From NCBI GenBank assembly GCA_016710595.1, contig JADJVM010000006.1, forward strand, positions 283,897-347,896: a stretch of DNA of 64,000 nt, in the 5' to 3' direction. Below are positions 35,698 to 44,167 of the stretch, one piece after another (the first letter of the stretch is position 1; each line of letters starts with the position of its first letter). The translations under genes and the position numbers were made by a program. Under the pieces are notes generated by a model. That model searched no databases and was not told the DNA's origin. It saw nothing but the letters and a program-made list of their open reading frames with translations. Source of the DNA: Niastella sp. (GTDB taxonomy: Bacteria > Bacteroidota > Bacteroidia > Chitinophagales > Chitinophagaceae).

Positions 35698-37119
35698 TTA
35701 TGGGAAAATACCCAGTTCAGCATAACTGGTAGCTACTTTGTTGATGGCGCTCACATAAGCTGCGGTACGCATATCCGGAATTTCAGGATTGCTTAGCCAT
35801 ACCGTCATTATTTCCTGGGTAGCAGAAATCATCGTTTCTTCTAACCCACTATGCACCAGGTCTTGTTCATCGGCTCCATGCATGATGAACCTGCGTTCAC
35901 CGGCTTCTACTTCTTTACCAGTGAGCGTTTCTATTTGATGCAAGATTTTGGTATTCATATTTTCAGTAAATCTTTTTTCCATACGGCCATAACGGACGTG
36001 GCTCAGGTTTTTAAGCCATTCGAAATAACTTACGGTTACACCGCCAGCATTCAAGTACATATCCGGAACACATAAAATCCCTTTTTGCAAAAAGATATCA
36101 TCGGCATCGGGAGTACATGGGCCATTGGCTGCTTCAGCAACTATTTTTGCTTTCACCTGGTTGGCATTGTCGCTGTTAATTACATTTTCAAGTGCAGCGG
36201 GTATCAGGATATCACAATCCAGTTCAAGGGCATCACCTGTTTTTGCCAGGTTGGTTGCACCGGGAAAATTTAAAATAGAACCCGTTTTTTTACGGTGTTG
36301 AAAAACTTCTTCTTCGTTTAATCCGGCAGGATTAAAGATGGCACCTTCATACTCTGCAAGCGCAATGATGATGGCCCCGCTTTCCCTGAAAAATTTGGCA
36401 GAATGATAACCTACATTACCCAATCCCTGCACCACTACTCTTTTCCCTGTCATACCCACGGTTAAGCCCAGTTTCTCCATCACAGCGGGCATATTACACA
36501 CTTCCCGGATACCAAAAAACACACCCAGTCCGGTTGCTTCTTTACGGCCCCTTACGCCACCCTGGGTTACAGGTTTGCCGGTTACACAACCTGCTGCATC
36601 AATTTCACCAGGTTTTAGTGAAGCATAGGTATCCACAATCCAGGCCATTTCTTTTTCACCCGTTCCATAATCCGGTGCAGGCACATCAATACCCGGGCCT
36701 ATAAAATTTTTCTTTACCAACTCTGCTGTGTAGCGGCGGGTAATTTTTTCTAATTCGTAGGTTGAATAATTTTTGGGGTTTATTTTAATGCCGCCTTTAC
36801 CACCACCAAAAGGTACATTCACAATGGCACATTTGTACGTCATAAGTGCTGCAAGCGCCATTACTTCATCCTGGTTTACTTCATCACTAAAACGGATACC
36901 ACCTTTACAGGGAGATTTATGCTGGCTATGCTGAATGCGGTATGCTTCTATTACTTCAATCGTACCATTATCTCTTTTTATAGGGAACCGCATACGGTAA
37001 ACACTGTTACAAGCCTTTATTTGTTCTAAAATCCCCTTATCCCATTTGGTGAATTTTGCGGCTTTGTCGAAGCTTCTTTCAACACTTTGAAAAAAACTGT
37101 ACTCCTGGTTGGCGTTCAT
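35698..37119 (-). CDS. gdhA: Glutamate dehydrogenase (Glu/Leu/Phe/Val family)
   Basis: Catalyses the reversible reductive amination of 2-oxoglutarate to glutamate. The 473-residue protein has the catalytic-lysine region SPCKGGIRFSDEV, VNVPFGGGKGGI, DVPAPDYGTG, the Rossmann motif VVQGLGNVGYHSA, and AEAANGPCTPDA. It belongs to the smaller class I-like hexameric enzymes of about 410-480 residues. Followed by a terminator. The ccmD-like gene ends 52 bp upstream of its start; ccm genes are often beside gdh in Bacteroidota. Confidence 0.93.
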   Translation of the reverse strand: MNANQEYSFFQSVERSFDKAAKFTKWDKGILEQIKACNSVYRMRFPIKRDNGTIEVIEAYRIQHSQHKSPCKGGIRFSDEVNQDEVMALAALMTYKCAIVNVPFGGGKGGIKINPKNYSTYELEKITRRYTAELVKKNFIGPGIDVPAPDYGTGEKEMAWIVDTYASLKPGEIDAAGCVTGKPVTQGGVRGRKEATGLGVFFGIREVCNMPAVMEKLGLTVGMTGKRVVVQGLGNVGYHSAKFFRESGAIIIALAEYEGAIFNPAGLNEEEVFQHRKKTGSILNFPGATNLAKTGDALELDCDILIPAALENVINSDNANQVKAKIVAEAANGPCTPDADDIFLQKGILCVPDMYLNAGGVTVSYFEWLKNLSHVRYGRMEKRFTENMNTKILHQIETLTGKEVEAGERRFIMHGADEQDLVHSGLEETMISATQEIMTVWLSNPEIPDMRTAAYVSAINKVATSYAELGIFP

Positions 37120-37171
37120 AACTGTTTATTTTATTTAATAAAAGTGGGGCATATCCCCTGGCAATTCGAAA

Positions 37172-37408
37172 TTATTTATTTTCTTTTTCCAATTTGCTTA
37201 ATTTTCTATCTATTGTAAACACATAAAAGAATAATCCAAATAAAATGATAAGGCAAACGGCTACTACAGCGTAAATTTTCCCATTACTCCTCATTACATC
37301 AGCCATTTCTACTTCCTGTTGCTGTGCCATGGCAGTTGTAATCCCCAAAAACATCATGATAAAAAAGAAACCCAGTTTTTGAAATATGTCTTTGAATTTA
37401 TGCTGCAT
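37172..37408 (-). CDS. ccmD: CcmD-like cytochrome c maturation protein
   Basis: A 78-residue protein with an N-terminal hydrophobic segment ending near AMAQ, then a second transmembrane helix at about 46-66 and a Lys-rich C-terminus (DRKLSKLEKENK). This is the Bacteroidota CcmD-type layout; CcmD helps release holo-CcmE from the heme export complex. The ATG lies inside the end of the upstream ccsA/ccmC gene, which overlaps by 11 bases, so the two are coupled. Confidence 0.75.
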   Translation of the reverse strand: MQHKFKDIFQKLGFFFIMMFLGITTAMAQQQEVEMADVMRSNGKIYAVVAVCLIILFGLFFYVFTIDRKLSKLEKENK

Positions 37409-38114
37409 GTATTAACGATTTTTCTTTTAATAATTCAATACGTATCCGTAAAGTAGCAATCCATACAGAAAGCAAGGTCCACCCAATAACTGCTGGATAA
37501 AAAACTACCCGCATAGTAGAATCCATATCATCTTTATTTAAAGCCGGGTTCCCACTATCACTGCCCGGCGATCCTGGGTGTAAGCTACCTACCAGCCTGG
37601 GTATGATCCAGATACTGGGAAAAAGCATTACAAAAGCAAAAATATTATAAACCGCACTTACCCTCGCCCTTTTATCCATATCAGTAAAAGAACTGCGCAA
37701 TACAAAGTAAGCGGCATATATTAATAAGGCAATAGCAGCCCCGATGAGTTTAGGTTCCTTTAGTACGGCTCCCAGGCTTTGGTGCTGATCGGGCATCCAG
37801 GTTACAGTAACCCACATAGCACCTGTAGCATAACCTAATATGCCCAGTACTGTACCCACTGAAGCATAGGAACGGGCATAAATATCATACACATATTTAT
37901 TAGAGGCCAGGTATTTAATACTATAAATAAAACTTATGATAAACATGATCATCATGCCAAACCACATACAAACATGGAAATATAAATTACGGATGGTTTC
38001 ATTAAGAATGGGAAGGCGGGGAACTTTCCATAAAAAGCCTGCTGTAATTGTGTAAATTAGTAAGAGAAGGGCTAATATTTTCCACCAACTTTTTCGCATT
38101 AATAAAACAAGCAT
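37398..38114 (-). CDS. ccmC: CcmC/CcsA-type heme handling membrane protein
   Basis: A 238-residue multi-pass membrane protein of the CcmC/CcsA heme-handling family. It has about six transmembrane helices. The tryptophan-rich loop is TGAMWVTVTWMP (Trp101, Trp106), a divergent form of the WGxxW motif. Histidines that can ligate heme are at His47 (FHVCMW) and HPGSPG. It acts with CcmB and CcmD in delivering heme for cytochrome c maturation. An in-frame ATG at 38099 gives a five-residue shorter protein. Confidence 0.85.
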   Translation of the reverse strand: MLVLLMRKSWWKILALLLLIYTITAGFLWKVPRLPILNETIRNLYFHVCMWFGMMIMFIISFIYSIKYLASNKYVYDIYARSYASVGTVLGILGYATGAMWVTVTWMPDQHQSLGAVLKEPKLIGAAIALLIYAAYFVLRSSFTDMDKRARVSAVYNIFAFVMLFPSIWIIPRLVGSLHPGSPGSDSGNPALNKDDMDSTMRVVFYPAVIGWTLLSVWIATLRIRIELLKEKSLIHAA

Positions 38115-38348
38115 TAATGATGTGGCGCAAAGTTAGGATGGTGTGGCTTATAAACCTTTTATTTTTTAAAAAGAATTTTTAGATAGGTTCCGTTATTAGG
38201 AATATTTTAATACATACGAATAATGGTAAATAAACACGCTGTGCAGAAAAACCTGCATACAGGGTGCAAAACAGGTGCATTTTAAGTTACCTTTTTATTT
38301 GGAAAAGGCATTAAATGAACCTTACCTTAGTCATAACATTTTGATTTA

Positions 38349-38373
38349 CCCCATTATCTTTACGATAATAGGG
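38349..38373. repeat. Inverted repeat over a -7 promoter element
   Basis: CCC, ATTATC (38353-38358), TTTAC, GATAAT (38364-38369), GGG form an imperfect palindrome. It contains TATCTTTA, one change from the TAnnTTTG -7 consensus, so it may be an operator over a plus-strand promoter. Confidence 0.5.
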
Positions 38374-38491
38374 CTTCAAATAAGAATACAGAAAAACTCA
38401 GGTTGATTTGTATTTCTAAAGGAAGCGCCAGGTTCATGTTCATCCAATGAAGTAATTTAAAAGATGAAAACATAATCCTGGTGCTTTTTTT
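38364..38491 (+). ncRNA. Candidate small RNA ending in a terminator
   Basis: Between two minus-strand genes there is a plus-strand -7-like element (TATCTTTA, 38355-38362) and, about 60 bases later, AAGCGCCAGG (38423-38432) that pairs with CCTGGTGCTT (38477-38486, one G-U) and ends in seven T. The loop holds an inner TTCAT/ATGAA hairpin. No ORF of useful size lies inside. The plus strand has no downstream gene to regulate, so this looks like a stand-alone small RNA of about 125 bases. No known family is recognised; the -33 element is poor. Confidence 0.4.
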
Positions 38492-38505
38492 ATGTTTCAA
38501 AAAAA

Positions 38506-38526
38506 AAACACCAGTAAGTGGTGTTT
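38506..38526 (-). terminator. Terminator of the glutamate synthase-like gene
   Basis: AAACACC (38506-38512) pairs with GGTGTTT (38520-38526). Read on the minus strand the hairpin is followed by a T run, 13 bases after the gene's stop. Confidence 0.75.
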
Positions 38527-38538
38527 CAATTTTTAATA

Positions 38539-40131
38539 TTAAAAATATTTCCATTTTTCAATATCTGCACGGGCAAAATCATTTTTATACCGTTCGGGTA
38601 TATGATCTGTTACCATCGAACCCGGTTCGGCAGGAGGAAATATATCTTCAAACGTAGTAACCTGGTTCATAAATACCCTGCGGTAAATATGAAAGCGCCT
38701 TAATTGATCAGGGTGTTCAATGCCCGCTGCACCCATCAGTTCTACCAAAGACTTTACTGTTTCGTTGTGATAGTTTTTTACCCTTACTTTTTTATCCGAA
38801 ACATCCAGCCCGGCTACTAATTGAGGGTCTTGCGTAGCCACCCCGGTGGGGCATTTATTGGTATTGCAAACCAATGCCTGTATGCATCCCAATGCCATCA
38901 TCATGGCCCTGGCGCTATTACAGGCATCGGCACCCAGGGCAATTGCCCTTAATAAATGAAAACCGGTGATCATTTTTCCCGAAGCAATGATCTTAATATG
39001 CTGCTTAATATTCATGCCCACCAAAATATTGTGAACAAAGGCCAATCCATCAAGCAAGGGGGCGCCTACATAATTGCTAAATTCCTGCGGTGCTGCCCCG
39101 GTTCCGCCTTCACCTCCATCTACCGTAATAAAATCAGGATAGGTATCTGCTGCAATCATGGCTTTGCAAATAGCGATAAACTCACTTTTATGGCCAATAC
39201 ATAATTTAAACCCTACGGGTTTACCGTTACTTAATTTACGAAGATGGGCGATAAAAGCTACCATTTCCCTGGGTGTAGTAAATGCAGTATGAAAGGGGGG
39301 CGATAATACCGTGGTGCCAGGTTCTAAGTGCCTAATGGCTGCTACTTCCGGTGTATTTTTAGAGGCCGGCAAAATACCGCCATGCCCCGGCTTGGCTCCC
39401 TGCGATAATTTGATCTCAATCATTTTCACTTGTGGCAATGCAGCATTTTTTGTGAATGCCTCATCACTAAAAGTGCCATCGGGGTTGCGGGCAGAAAAAT
39501 AACCGGTACCTATTTGCCAAATCAGGTCGCCGCCCTGCTTAAGATGATAAGGGCTGATGCCACCCTCACCGGTATTATGGGCAAACCCACCCAGTTTAGC
39601 CCCTCCATTTAGCGCCTCAATAGCATTCTTACTTAAAGAGCCATAACTCATAGCGCTTACATTAAAAACACTTGCATTATAGGGTTTTGTGCAATCCTTA
39701 TTTCCAAAAACTACCCTGGGATCATGATTCATTTTATGAAAATCAACCGGGGCAATACTATGTGTCATCCACTCATACCCTTCTTCATACACATTCATTT
39801 GGGTACCAAATGGCATGGTGTCTAATTCTAATTTAGCCCGTTGGTAAATGGTACTTCTATCTATCCTGTTAATGGGCCTGCCATCTGTATCGCTCTCAAT
39901 AAAATATTGATACATTTTAGGTCGCAACCCTTCCATTAGCCAGCGTAAGCGGCCGAAAATCGGGAAGTTTCTTATGATGGAATGCCGGGTTTGAACCATA
40001 TCATAAATACCCCATAAAAAAATAAGAAAAATAAATCCCGTAACCCACCAAATACGTTGAGATATAAATATTGATAAAACAGTTAATACAATTAATGCGA
40101 AAATACTAATGATGACAAATTTCTTTCTCAT
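38539..40131 (-). CDS. Membrane-anchored FMN glutamate synthase family protein
   Basis: A 530-residue protein of the FMN-binding glutamate synthase (GltS central/FMN domain) family. Two hydrophobic helices open it (about residues 5-23 and 28-46). The FMN-domain motifs follow: GGFAHNTGEGGISPYH, LSQGAKPGHGGILP, TVDGGEGGTGAAP and TNKCPTGVATQDP, which carries the cysteine typical of iron-sulfur/glutamate synthase proteins. It has no glutamine amidotransferase domain, so it is a stand-alone relative with unknown reaction, not full GltB. It lies between ccmB and ccsA/ccmC, splitting the ccm genes. Confidence 0.88.
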   Translation of the reverse strand: MRKKFVIISIFALIVLTVLSIFISQRIWWVTGFIFLIFLWGIYDMVQTRHSIIRNFPIFGRLRWLMEGLRPKMYQYFIESDTDGRPINRIDRSTIYQRAKLELDTMPFGTQMNVYEEGYEWMTHSIAPVDFHKMNHDPRVVFGNKDCTKPYNASVFNVSAMSYGSLSKNAIEALNGGAKLGGFAHNTGEGGISPYHLKQGGDLIWQIGTGYFSARNPDGTFSDEAFTKNAALPQVKMIEIKLSQGAKPGHGGILPASKNTPEVAAIRHLEPGTTVLSPPFHTAFTTPREMVAFIAHLRKLSNGKPVGFKLCIGHKSEFIAICKAMIAADTYPDFITVDGGEGGTGAAPQEFSNYVGAPLLDGLAFVHNILVGMNIKQHIKIIASGKMITGFHLLRAIALGADACNSARAMMMALGCIQALVCNTNKCPTGVATQDPQLVAGLDVSDKKVRVKNYHNETVKSLVELMGAAGIEHPDQLRRFHIYRRVFMNQVTTFEDIFPPAEPGSMVTDHIPERYKNDFARADIEKWKYF

Positions 40132-40242
40132 TTTTTTACATTGATAAGTCTAAAAAAATATAAAATAGCAAATGTACACAAAACAAACCCTATTAATGGG
40201 TTTAAAAACAGAGTATGATTTATATAAAGTGGAAATAAGATT

Positions 40243-40908
40243 CTAATCTTTCCATAAAAATGGGAATAAGATAATTGCCAGCACAATCACGAGTGCATCG
40301 AGGCCTGCAATTAAGCCAATGAGTTGCCAAACAGCTGATTCCCTAAATACTTCAGCAAAAGCTAACTTACTCAACCGCATTAATAATAACAATAAAGGCA
40401 ATATCACCGGGAAGCCCAGGATAGCGATCAATGCTGCATTTTGTTGTGCCTTAGCAGCTATGGCACTCATAACAGTAAATACCAAACTGATACTTAGTCC
40501 TCCCGCCAAAGTAATAGCAAAAAATAAAAAAGTATTGCTTACCGGGTTGCTTAAAAACATAAAAAATAAAACCAGGCTTACAAGGCTCATCAGCAACATG
40601 AGTATGGCATTAAAAATAAGTTTGGCAATGATAAATTCTATCGGCGAGGCAATAGAATAAAAATACAGCATACGGCCCCTGTTTTCCTGGATGAAACTTT
40701 TAGCCACAGTATTTACACATACAAAAAGCTGGATCACCCAGAATAAACTGTTCCATACATTGGCTTCGGGGCTATCGGGTAATGACAGGTAAAGTACAAA
40801 AATGGTTGATGCAATATATAAGAGTACCCCATAAAAATTATGCTGCTGGCGTAGTTCCAGTAACAGGTCTTTTTTTACGAGGGTGATTATTTTTGCAACA
40901 GCGGTCAT
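40243..40908 (-). CDS. ccmB: CcmB-type heme exporter membrane subunit
   Basis: A 221-residue membrane protein of the CcmB family, permease of the CcmAB heme-export ABC transporter used in cytochrome c maturation. It has six hydrophobic segments and the CcmB-like cytosolic start (LVKKDLLLELRQQH). The ENRGRMLYFYS and GFPVILPLLLLLMRL stretches fit. Its ATG overlaps the tdk stop codon by one base (TAATG), so translation is coupled. No CcmA ATPase gene is adjacent. Confidence 0.88.
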   Translation of the reverse strand: MTAVAKIITLVKKDLLLELRQQHNFYGVLLYIASTIFVLYLSLPDSPEANVWNSLFWVIQLFVCVNTVAKSFIQENRGRMLYFYSIASPIEFIIAKLIFNAILMLLMSLVSLVLFFMFLSNPVSNTFLFFAITLAGGLSISLVFTVMSAIAAKAQQNAALIAILGFPVILPLLLLLMRLSKLAFAEVFRESAVWQLIGLIAGLDALVIVLAIILFPFLWKD

Positions 40909-41501
40909 TAAGGCTGAATGAGTGATTTAGCATTTGGGCCCAGGGTACTGCAAGTGCGGCAACGGGGTTCGTAAATATCTTTTTCTCCCAAAACCACCTG
41001 GTTGGTATCTGCCGATTTACGATAGGAAATACTGGCCATAGAACCACATATCACACAGATGGCGTGCAACTTGGTGATATAATCTGCCTTTGCCAATAAA
41101 GCCGGCATTTGGCCAAAGGGGTTACCCAAATAATCCATATCTAATCCCGCTACAATAACCCGTATCCCCTTCATTGCCAGTTGCTCACATACCTCCCCGA
41201 TCTCAGCATCAAAAAACTGGGCTTCGTCTATCCCCACTACGTCAACATCCTGTGCAAGAAGCAATATATTTTGAGAGCTGCTTACAGGTGTACTATTTAT
41301 AAAATTGGTATCGTGGCTTACAATCTTCACTTCGTCATAGCGGGTATCAATGGCGGGTTTAAAAATTTCTACTTTCAGGTTGGCGATCTTTACCCGTTTA
41401 AGCCGGCGTATCAATTCTTCGGTTTTGCCACTAAACATGCTCCCGCATATCACTTCAATCCATCCTCGTTTTTCTGCACGAATATTAGGTTCTATGAACA
41501 T
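40908..41501 (-). CDS. tdk: Thymidine kinase
   Basis: A 197-residue type II thymidine kinase (TK1-like) that phosphorylates thymidine with ATP in the salvage pathway. The P-loop is [11 protein letters not shown] (20-30), [10 protein letters not shown] is the Walker B-type motif, and structural zinc cysteines are in CVICG and CRTC near the C-terminus. Length is usual. First gene of the tdk-ccmB pair, divergent from the 262-residue hypothetical gene with 127 bp between the starts. Confidence 0.95.
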   Translation of the reverse strand: MFIEPNIRAEKRGWIEVICGSMFSGKTEELIRRLKRVKIANLKVEIFKPAIDTRYDEVKIVSHDTNFINSTPVSSSQNILLLAQDVDVVGIDEAQFFDAEIGEVCEQLAMKGIRVIVAGLDMDYLGNPFGQMPALLAKADYITKLHAICVICGSMASISYRKSADTNQVVLGEKDIYEPRCRTCSTLGPNAKSLIQP

Positions 41502-41628
41502 TTACTTATTATTTTGAATTTCTATTATTAACTTTAAGGCAATTCGCTTGCAAAGATTATGGTTTTGCGCCAGTAGGCAAAACTATTTTTAGGCAGAGCA
41601 TACTTAATATATTGATTAAATACTGTGT

Positions 41629-42417
41629 ATGGACCGGGTGCAAACCCTTACGGATAAGCTGGTACAACAATTAAAAGAAAAAGCAGGTGCCGACAGGCTT
41701 TTGCTTACCGTGCAAATGCTGCAATCAGAATTACTTCATATGCAGCAAAAAATGGACGGATCCCCTGTAAATGTTGTGATCAATCAAACAGCTCCACCTA
41801 CTGTGGAAGATGATAAGAACAAAAGTGAGTATGCAAAAAATGACAAACCAGAAAATACAGAAGTAGTAACATTTCAAAAAATTGAAATTCCACTGGAAGA
41901 AAAAACTGTTGAAATACTACAGGTAGATGAAGCGGAACTGGAAGCGGAATTAGAAGAAATAAAACGAAATGCAGAAACGCTTAATAAAATAAGCGCTCAA
42001 AATAAACCCCAATTATTATTCGATCCTATTGATGATATTCCAACCATGGCGCATCAGCAACCGGTAACCGGTGAGCAAAAAAAAGAGCTTCACGAAATAC
42101 TTCCTACCCAACAAACGGCTTCTTTAAATGAAAAATTAAAGCAGTCAAAAATGGAACTCTCAGATACCTTACAGGAACAACCTATCAAAGACCTGAGAAA
42201 AGCCATTGGTGTAAACGACCGTTTTCTTTTTATCAATGAACTTTTTAGGGGAGATGAAACGATGTATGAAAGAAGTATTAAAACCATCAATGGTTTTTCA
42301 ATTTACCCCGAAGCTGAATATTGGATAAAACGGGAACTGAAATTAAAATTAGGCTGGAACGAAAAAAATGAAATTGTAAAGCAGTTTGATCATTTGGTAA
42401 AACGCAGGTTCTTATAA
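41629..42417 (+). CDS. Bacteroidota hypothetical protein, coiled-coil linker
   Basis: A 262-residue soluble protein. The first part (1-40) is helical (VQTLTDKLVQQLKEKAGADRL region), the middle (about 50-175) is acidic and disordered with Glu/Lys-rich coiled-coil segments, and the C-terminus (about 188-262) is conserved-looking and helical (DLRKAIGVNDRFLFINELF, then YPEAEYWIKRELKLKLGW). I know similar C-termini only as conserved Bacteroidota proteins without function. No signal peptide. The stop overlaps the waaA 3' end by 28 bp on the opposite strand. Confidence 0.75.
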   Translation: MDRVQTLTDKLVQQLKEKAGADRLLLTVQMLQSELLHMQQKMDGSPVNVVINQTAPPTVEDDKNKSEYAKNDKPENTEVVTFQKIEIPLEEKTVEILQVDEAELEAELEEIKRNAETLNKISAQNKPQLLFDPIDDIPTMAHQQPVTGEQKKELHEILPTQQTASLNEKLKQSKMELSDTLQEQPIKDLRKAIGVNDRFLFINELFRGDETMYERSIKTINGFSIYPEAEYWIKRELKLKLGWNEKNEIVKQFDHLVKRRFL

Positions 42418-43649
42418 ATATATTCCATTACATGGGAAGTAGCGCCCCGGTTATCATACACGAATTTTTTTGCAGCTAACCCTGTTTCATTCATTCGTGC
42501 TGGCTGCATAAAAAGCTTATCCAGCAATACTTCCAGCATTAATGCATTGGTCACTTCAAATGCGCCGCCGGCTTGCAGCAATGCAGTTGCTTCGGGTTGT
42601 TTTTCATGTTGCGGACCAAAAATAACTGGCCTGCCATATACTGCCGGTTCTAAAATATTATGCAAGCCATCACCCCCAAAACCGCCACCTATATAGCAAA
42701 CCTGCGCATATTTATACAAGCGGGAAAGCATGCCCACATTATCCATGATCAAAACATGCGATTCAAAAATATATTCATCTCCTGTTAAAGCAGAATATAA
42801 AATACAACCGGGAAATCTTTTTTTCACTTCTTCTATATTACTGTTTTCGGTTTCGTGTGGGGCAATAATAAAATGTTTTGAAGGATGAAGCCGGATATAG
42901 TGTTGCAGTTCTTCTTCATCTTCGGCCCAGGTACTCCCGGCAACCATTATATTTTCGGCACTGCAAAACCTTTCAATAACGGCAGGCAGGGGTTCAAAAT
43001 TTTCGGCTGTTGCAATTACCCTGTCATATCTTGTATCACCAGAAACGGTTGCTGCTATGCCAATTTTTTGCAACAACAATTTAGATTCATTATCCTGTAC
43101 AAATATTTGCTGAAAGCAGCCTAACATTTTTTTCCATAGAGCCCCATACCACATAAAAAAAGGTTGCTGCGGCCTGAATAAAGCAGAAAATAAAATAACC
43201 GGGATGTTTTTATTTTTCAGCGTCGTTAAATAATAAAACCAATATTCATATTTTACCCATAAAACCAACGAAGGGTTTATTGCTTGTATGAAAGATTCTG
43301 CATTTTTTTTACTATCGGCAGGTAAGTAAAAAACATGATCGGCTCCTTTAAAACCTTTACGCACTTCATAGCCGCTCGGCGAAAAAAAACTTACGACCAA
43401 ACAGGCCCCGGGGTATTGTTTTTTACAGATCTCCAATACAGGCCTTCCTTGTTCAAATTCACCCAGGCTGGCACAATGCATCCAAATAACTGGCCTTTTA
43501 TTGCCTGTTAATGCTTTTTCTACCCTTTGTATAATTTTCTTACGTCCTTTTATCCATAACTGTGCTTTTGGATTTGCCAGGGCAGCAATATGAATACCAA
43601 TACGGTAGAAGATTAAAAATAAATGATATAACAGGCGTGAGACAAACAT
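42390..43649 (-). CDS. waaA: 3-deoxy-D-manno-octulosonic acid (Kdo) transferase
   Basis: A 419-residue GT30 glycosyltransferase that adds Kdo to lipid A precursor in the inner membrane. An N-terminal membrane anchor is followed by WMHCASLGEFEQGRPV, VVSFFSPSGYEV, the SKLLLQKIGI segment, AGSTWAEDEEEL and the sugar-nucleotide loop GGGFGGDGLHNILEP. Length and motifs agree with KdtA/WaaA. Confirms an outer membrane with lipopolysaccharide. It is divergent from the HYC_CC_PP gene with a 70-bp gap. Confidence 0.94.
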   Translation of the reverse strand: MFVSRLLYHLFLIFYRIGIHIAALANPKAQLWIKGRKKIIQRVEKALTGNKRPVIWMHCASLGEFEQGRPVLEICKKQYPGACLVVSFFSPSGYEVRKGFKGADHVFYLPADSKKNAESFIQAINPSLVLWVKYEYWFYYLTTLKNKNIPVILFSALFRPQQPFFMWYGALWKKMLGCFQQIFVQDNESKLLLQKIGIAATVSGDTRYDRVIATAENFEPLPAVIERFCSAENIMVAGSTWAEDEEELQHYIRLHPSKHFIIAPHETENSNIEEVKKRFPGCILYSALTGDEYIFESHVLIMDNVGMLSRLYKYAQVCYIGGGFGGDGLHNILEPAVYGRPVIFGPQHEKQPEATALLQAGGAFEVTNALMLEVLLDKLFMQPARMNETGLAAKKFVYDNRGATSHVMEYIYKNLRFTK

Positions 43650-43710
43650 ATAATAAAGCCAAAATTAACCCGTTATGTTGTAAACTGTTTCTTTTTTCGG
43701 GTATTTTAGA

Positions 43711-43718
43711 TATTTTTG
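43711..43718 (+). promoter_or_regulatory. -7 element before the HYC_CC_PP gene
   Basis: TATTTTTG fits TAnnTTTG and lies only 4 bases before the ATG at 43723, so the mRNA would be nearly leaderless if this is the promoter. Confidence 0.45.
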
Positions 43719-43722
43719 CGTG

Positions 43723-44103
43723 ATGAAAAAATTTATAGCAGCATTGGTATTGGTATGTTATTGCAGCGCCAGCTTTGGCGTGAGCATTAACTACTTTTAT
43801 TGCTGTGGTAAATTAAGATCTGTTACGCTTACAGAAGTAAGTGCAGAAAAGAGCTGCACCCCGATGCCCCGTAAAGGTTGCTGTGAAAATAAAAAGCTTA
43901 CCCTTAAAATTACCGTTGACCAGGCAAACCAATCCCTTAAATATATAAAAGCGGATATTAGCTCATTTTCGTTACCGGCCTACCTCTGGCAATTACAACA
44001 AATATTTTATGCTACTCAAAACCTTTCCCCTCTTTTATTGGGCGAAAGCAATCCACCCCCTTTATTAAAAAGAAATATTCTTTTTTGTGTTTTTCGTATT
44101 TGA
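43723..44103 (+). CDS. HYC_CC_PP family small exported protein
   Basis: A 126-residue protein with a signal peptide (about 1-20) and the family's Cys pattern: FYCCGK (Cys27, Cys28), Cys45, KGCC (Cys53, Cys54) and Pro-Pro-Pro (111-113). The usual first histidine of the HYC motif is Phe25/Tyr26 here. The family is found next to metal-linked TonB receptors. A thiol metal-binding or redox role is inferred. The GTG at 43720 would give one more residue; ATG 43723 is preferred. Followed after 65 bp by the receptor. Confidence 0.82.
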   Translation: MKKFIAALVLVCYCSASFGVSINYFYCCGKLRSVTLTEVSAEKSCTPMPRKGCCENKKLTLKITVDQANQSLKYIKADISSFSLPAYLWQLQQIFYATQNLSPLLLGESNPPPLLKRNILFCVFRI

Positions 44104-44167
44104 TTTATTGAAATAAAGTGCATTCCCCGGATGCAGTATTTAATTATTTCATTTTAAAAAATCATTT

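Larger units (their letters stand above)
38115..38538. other. 424-bp intergenic region between ccm genes
   Basis: Apart from the candidate RNA, the operator-like palindrome and the terminator listed separately, the part at 38115-38348 has AT-rich DNA and a small TGCAG/CTGCA inverted repeat at 38242-38257. No gene is seen. A 64-codon minus-strand ORF at 38360-38554 is not supported. Confidence 0.5.

Noticed and set aside
38360..38554. 64-codon minus-strand ORF at the end of the glutamate synthase-like gene
   Set aside because: It runs across a terminator hairpin and a candidate RNA, and its sequence is not protein-like.
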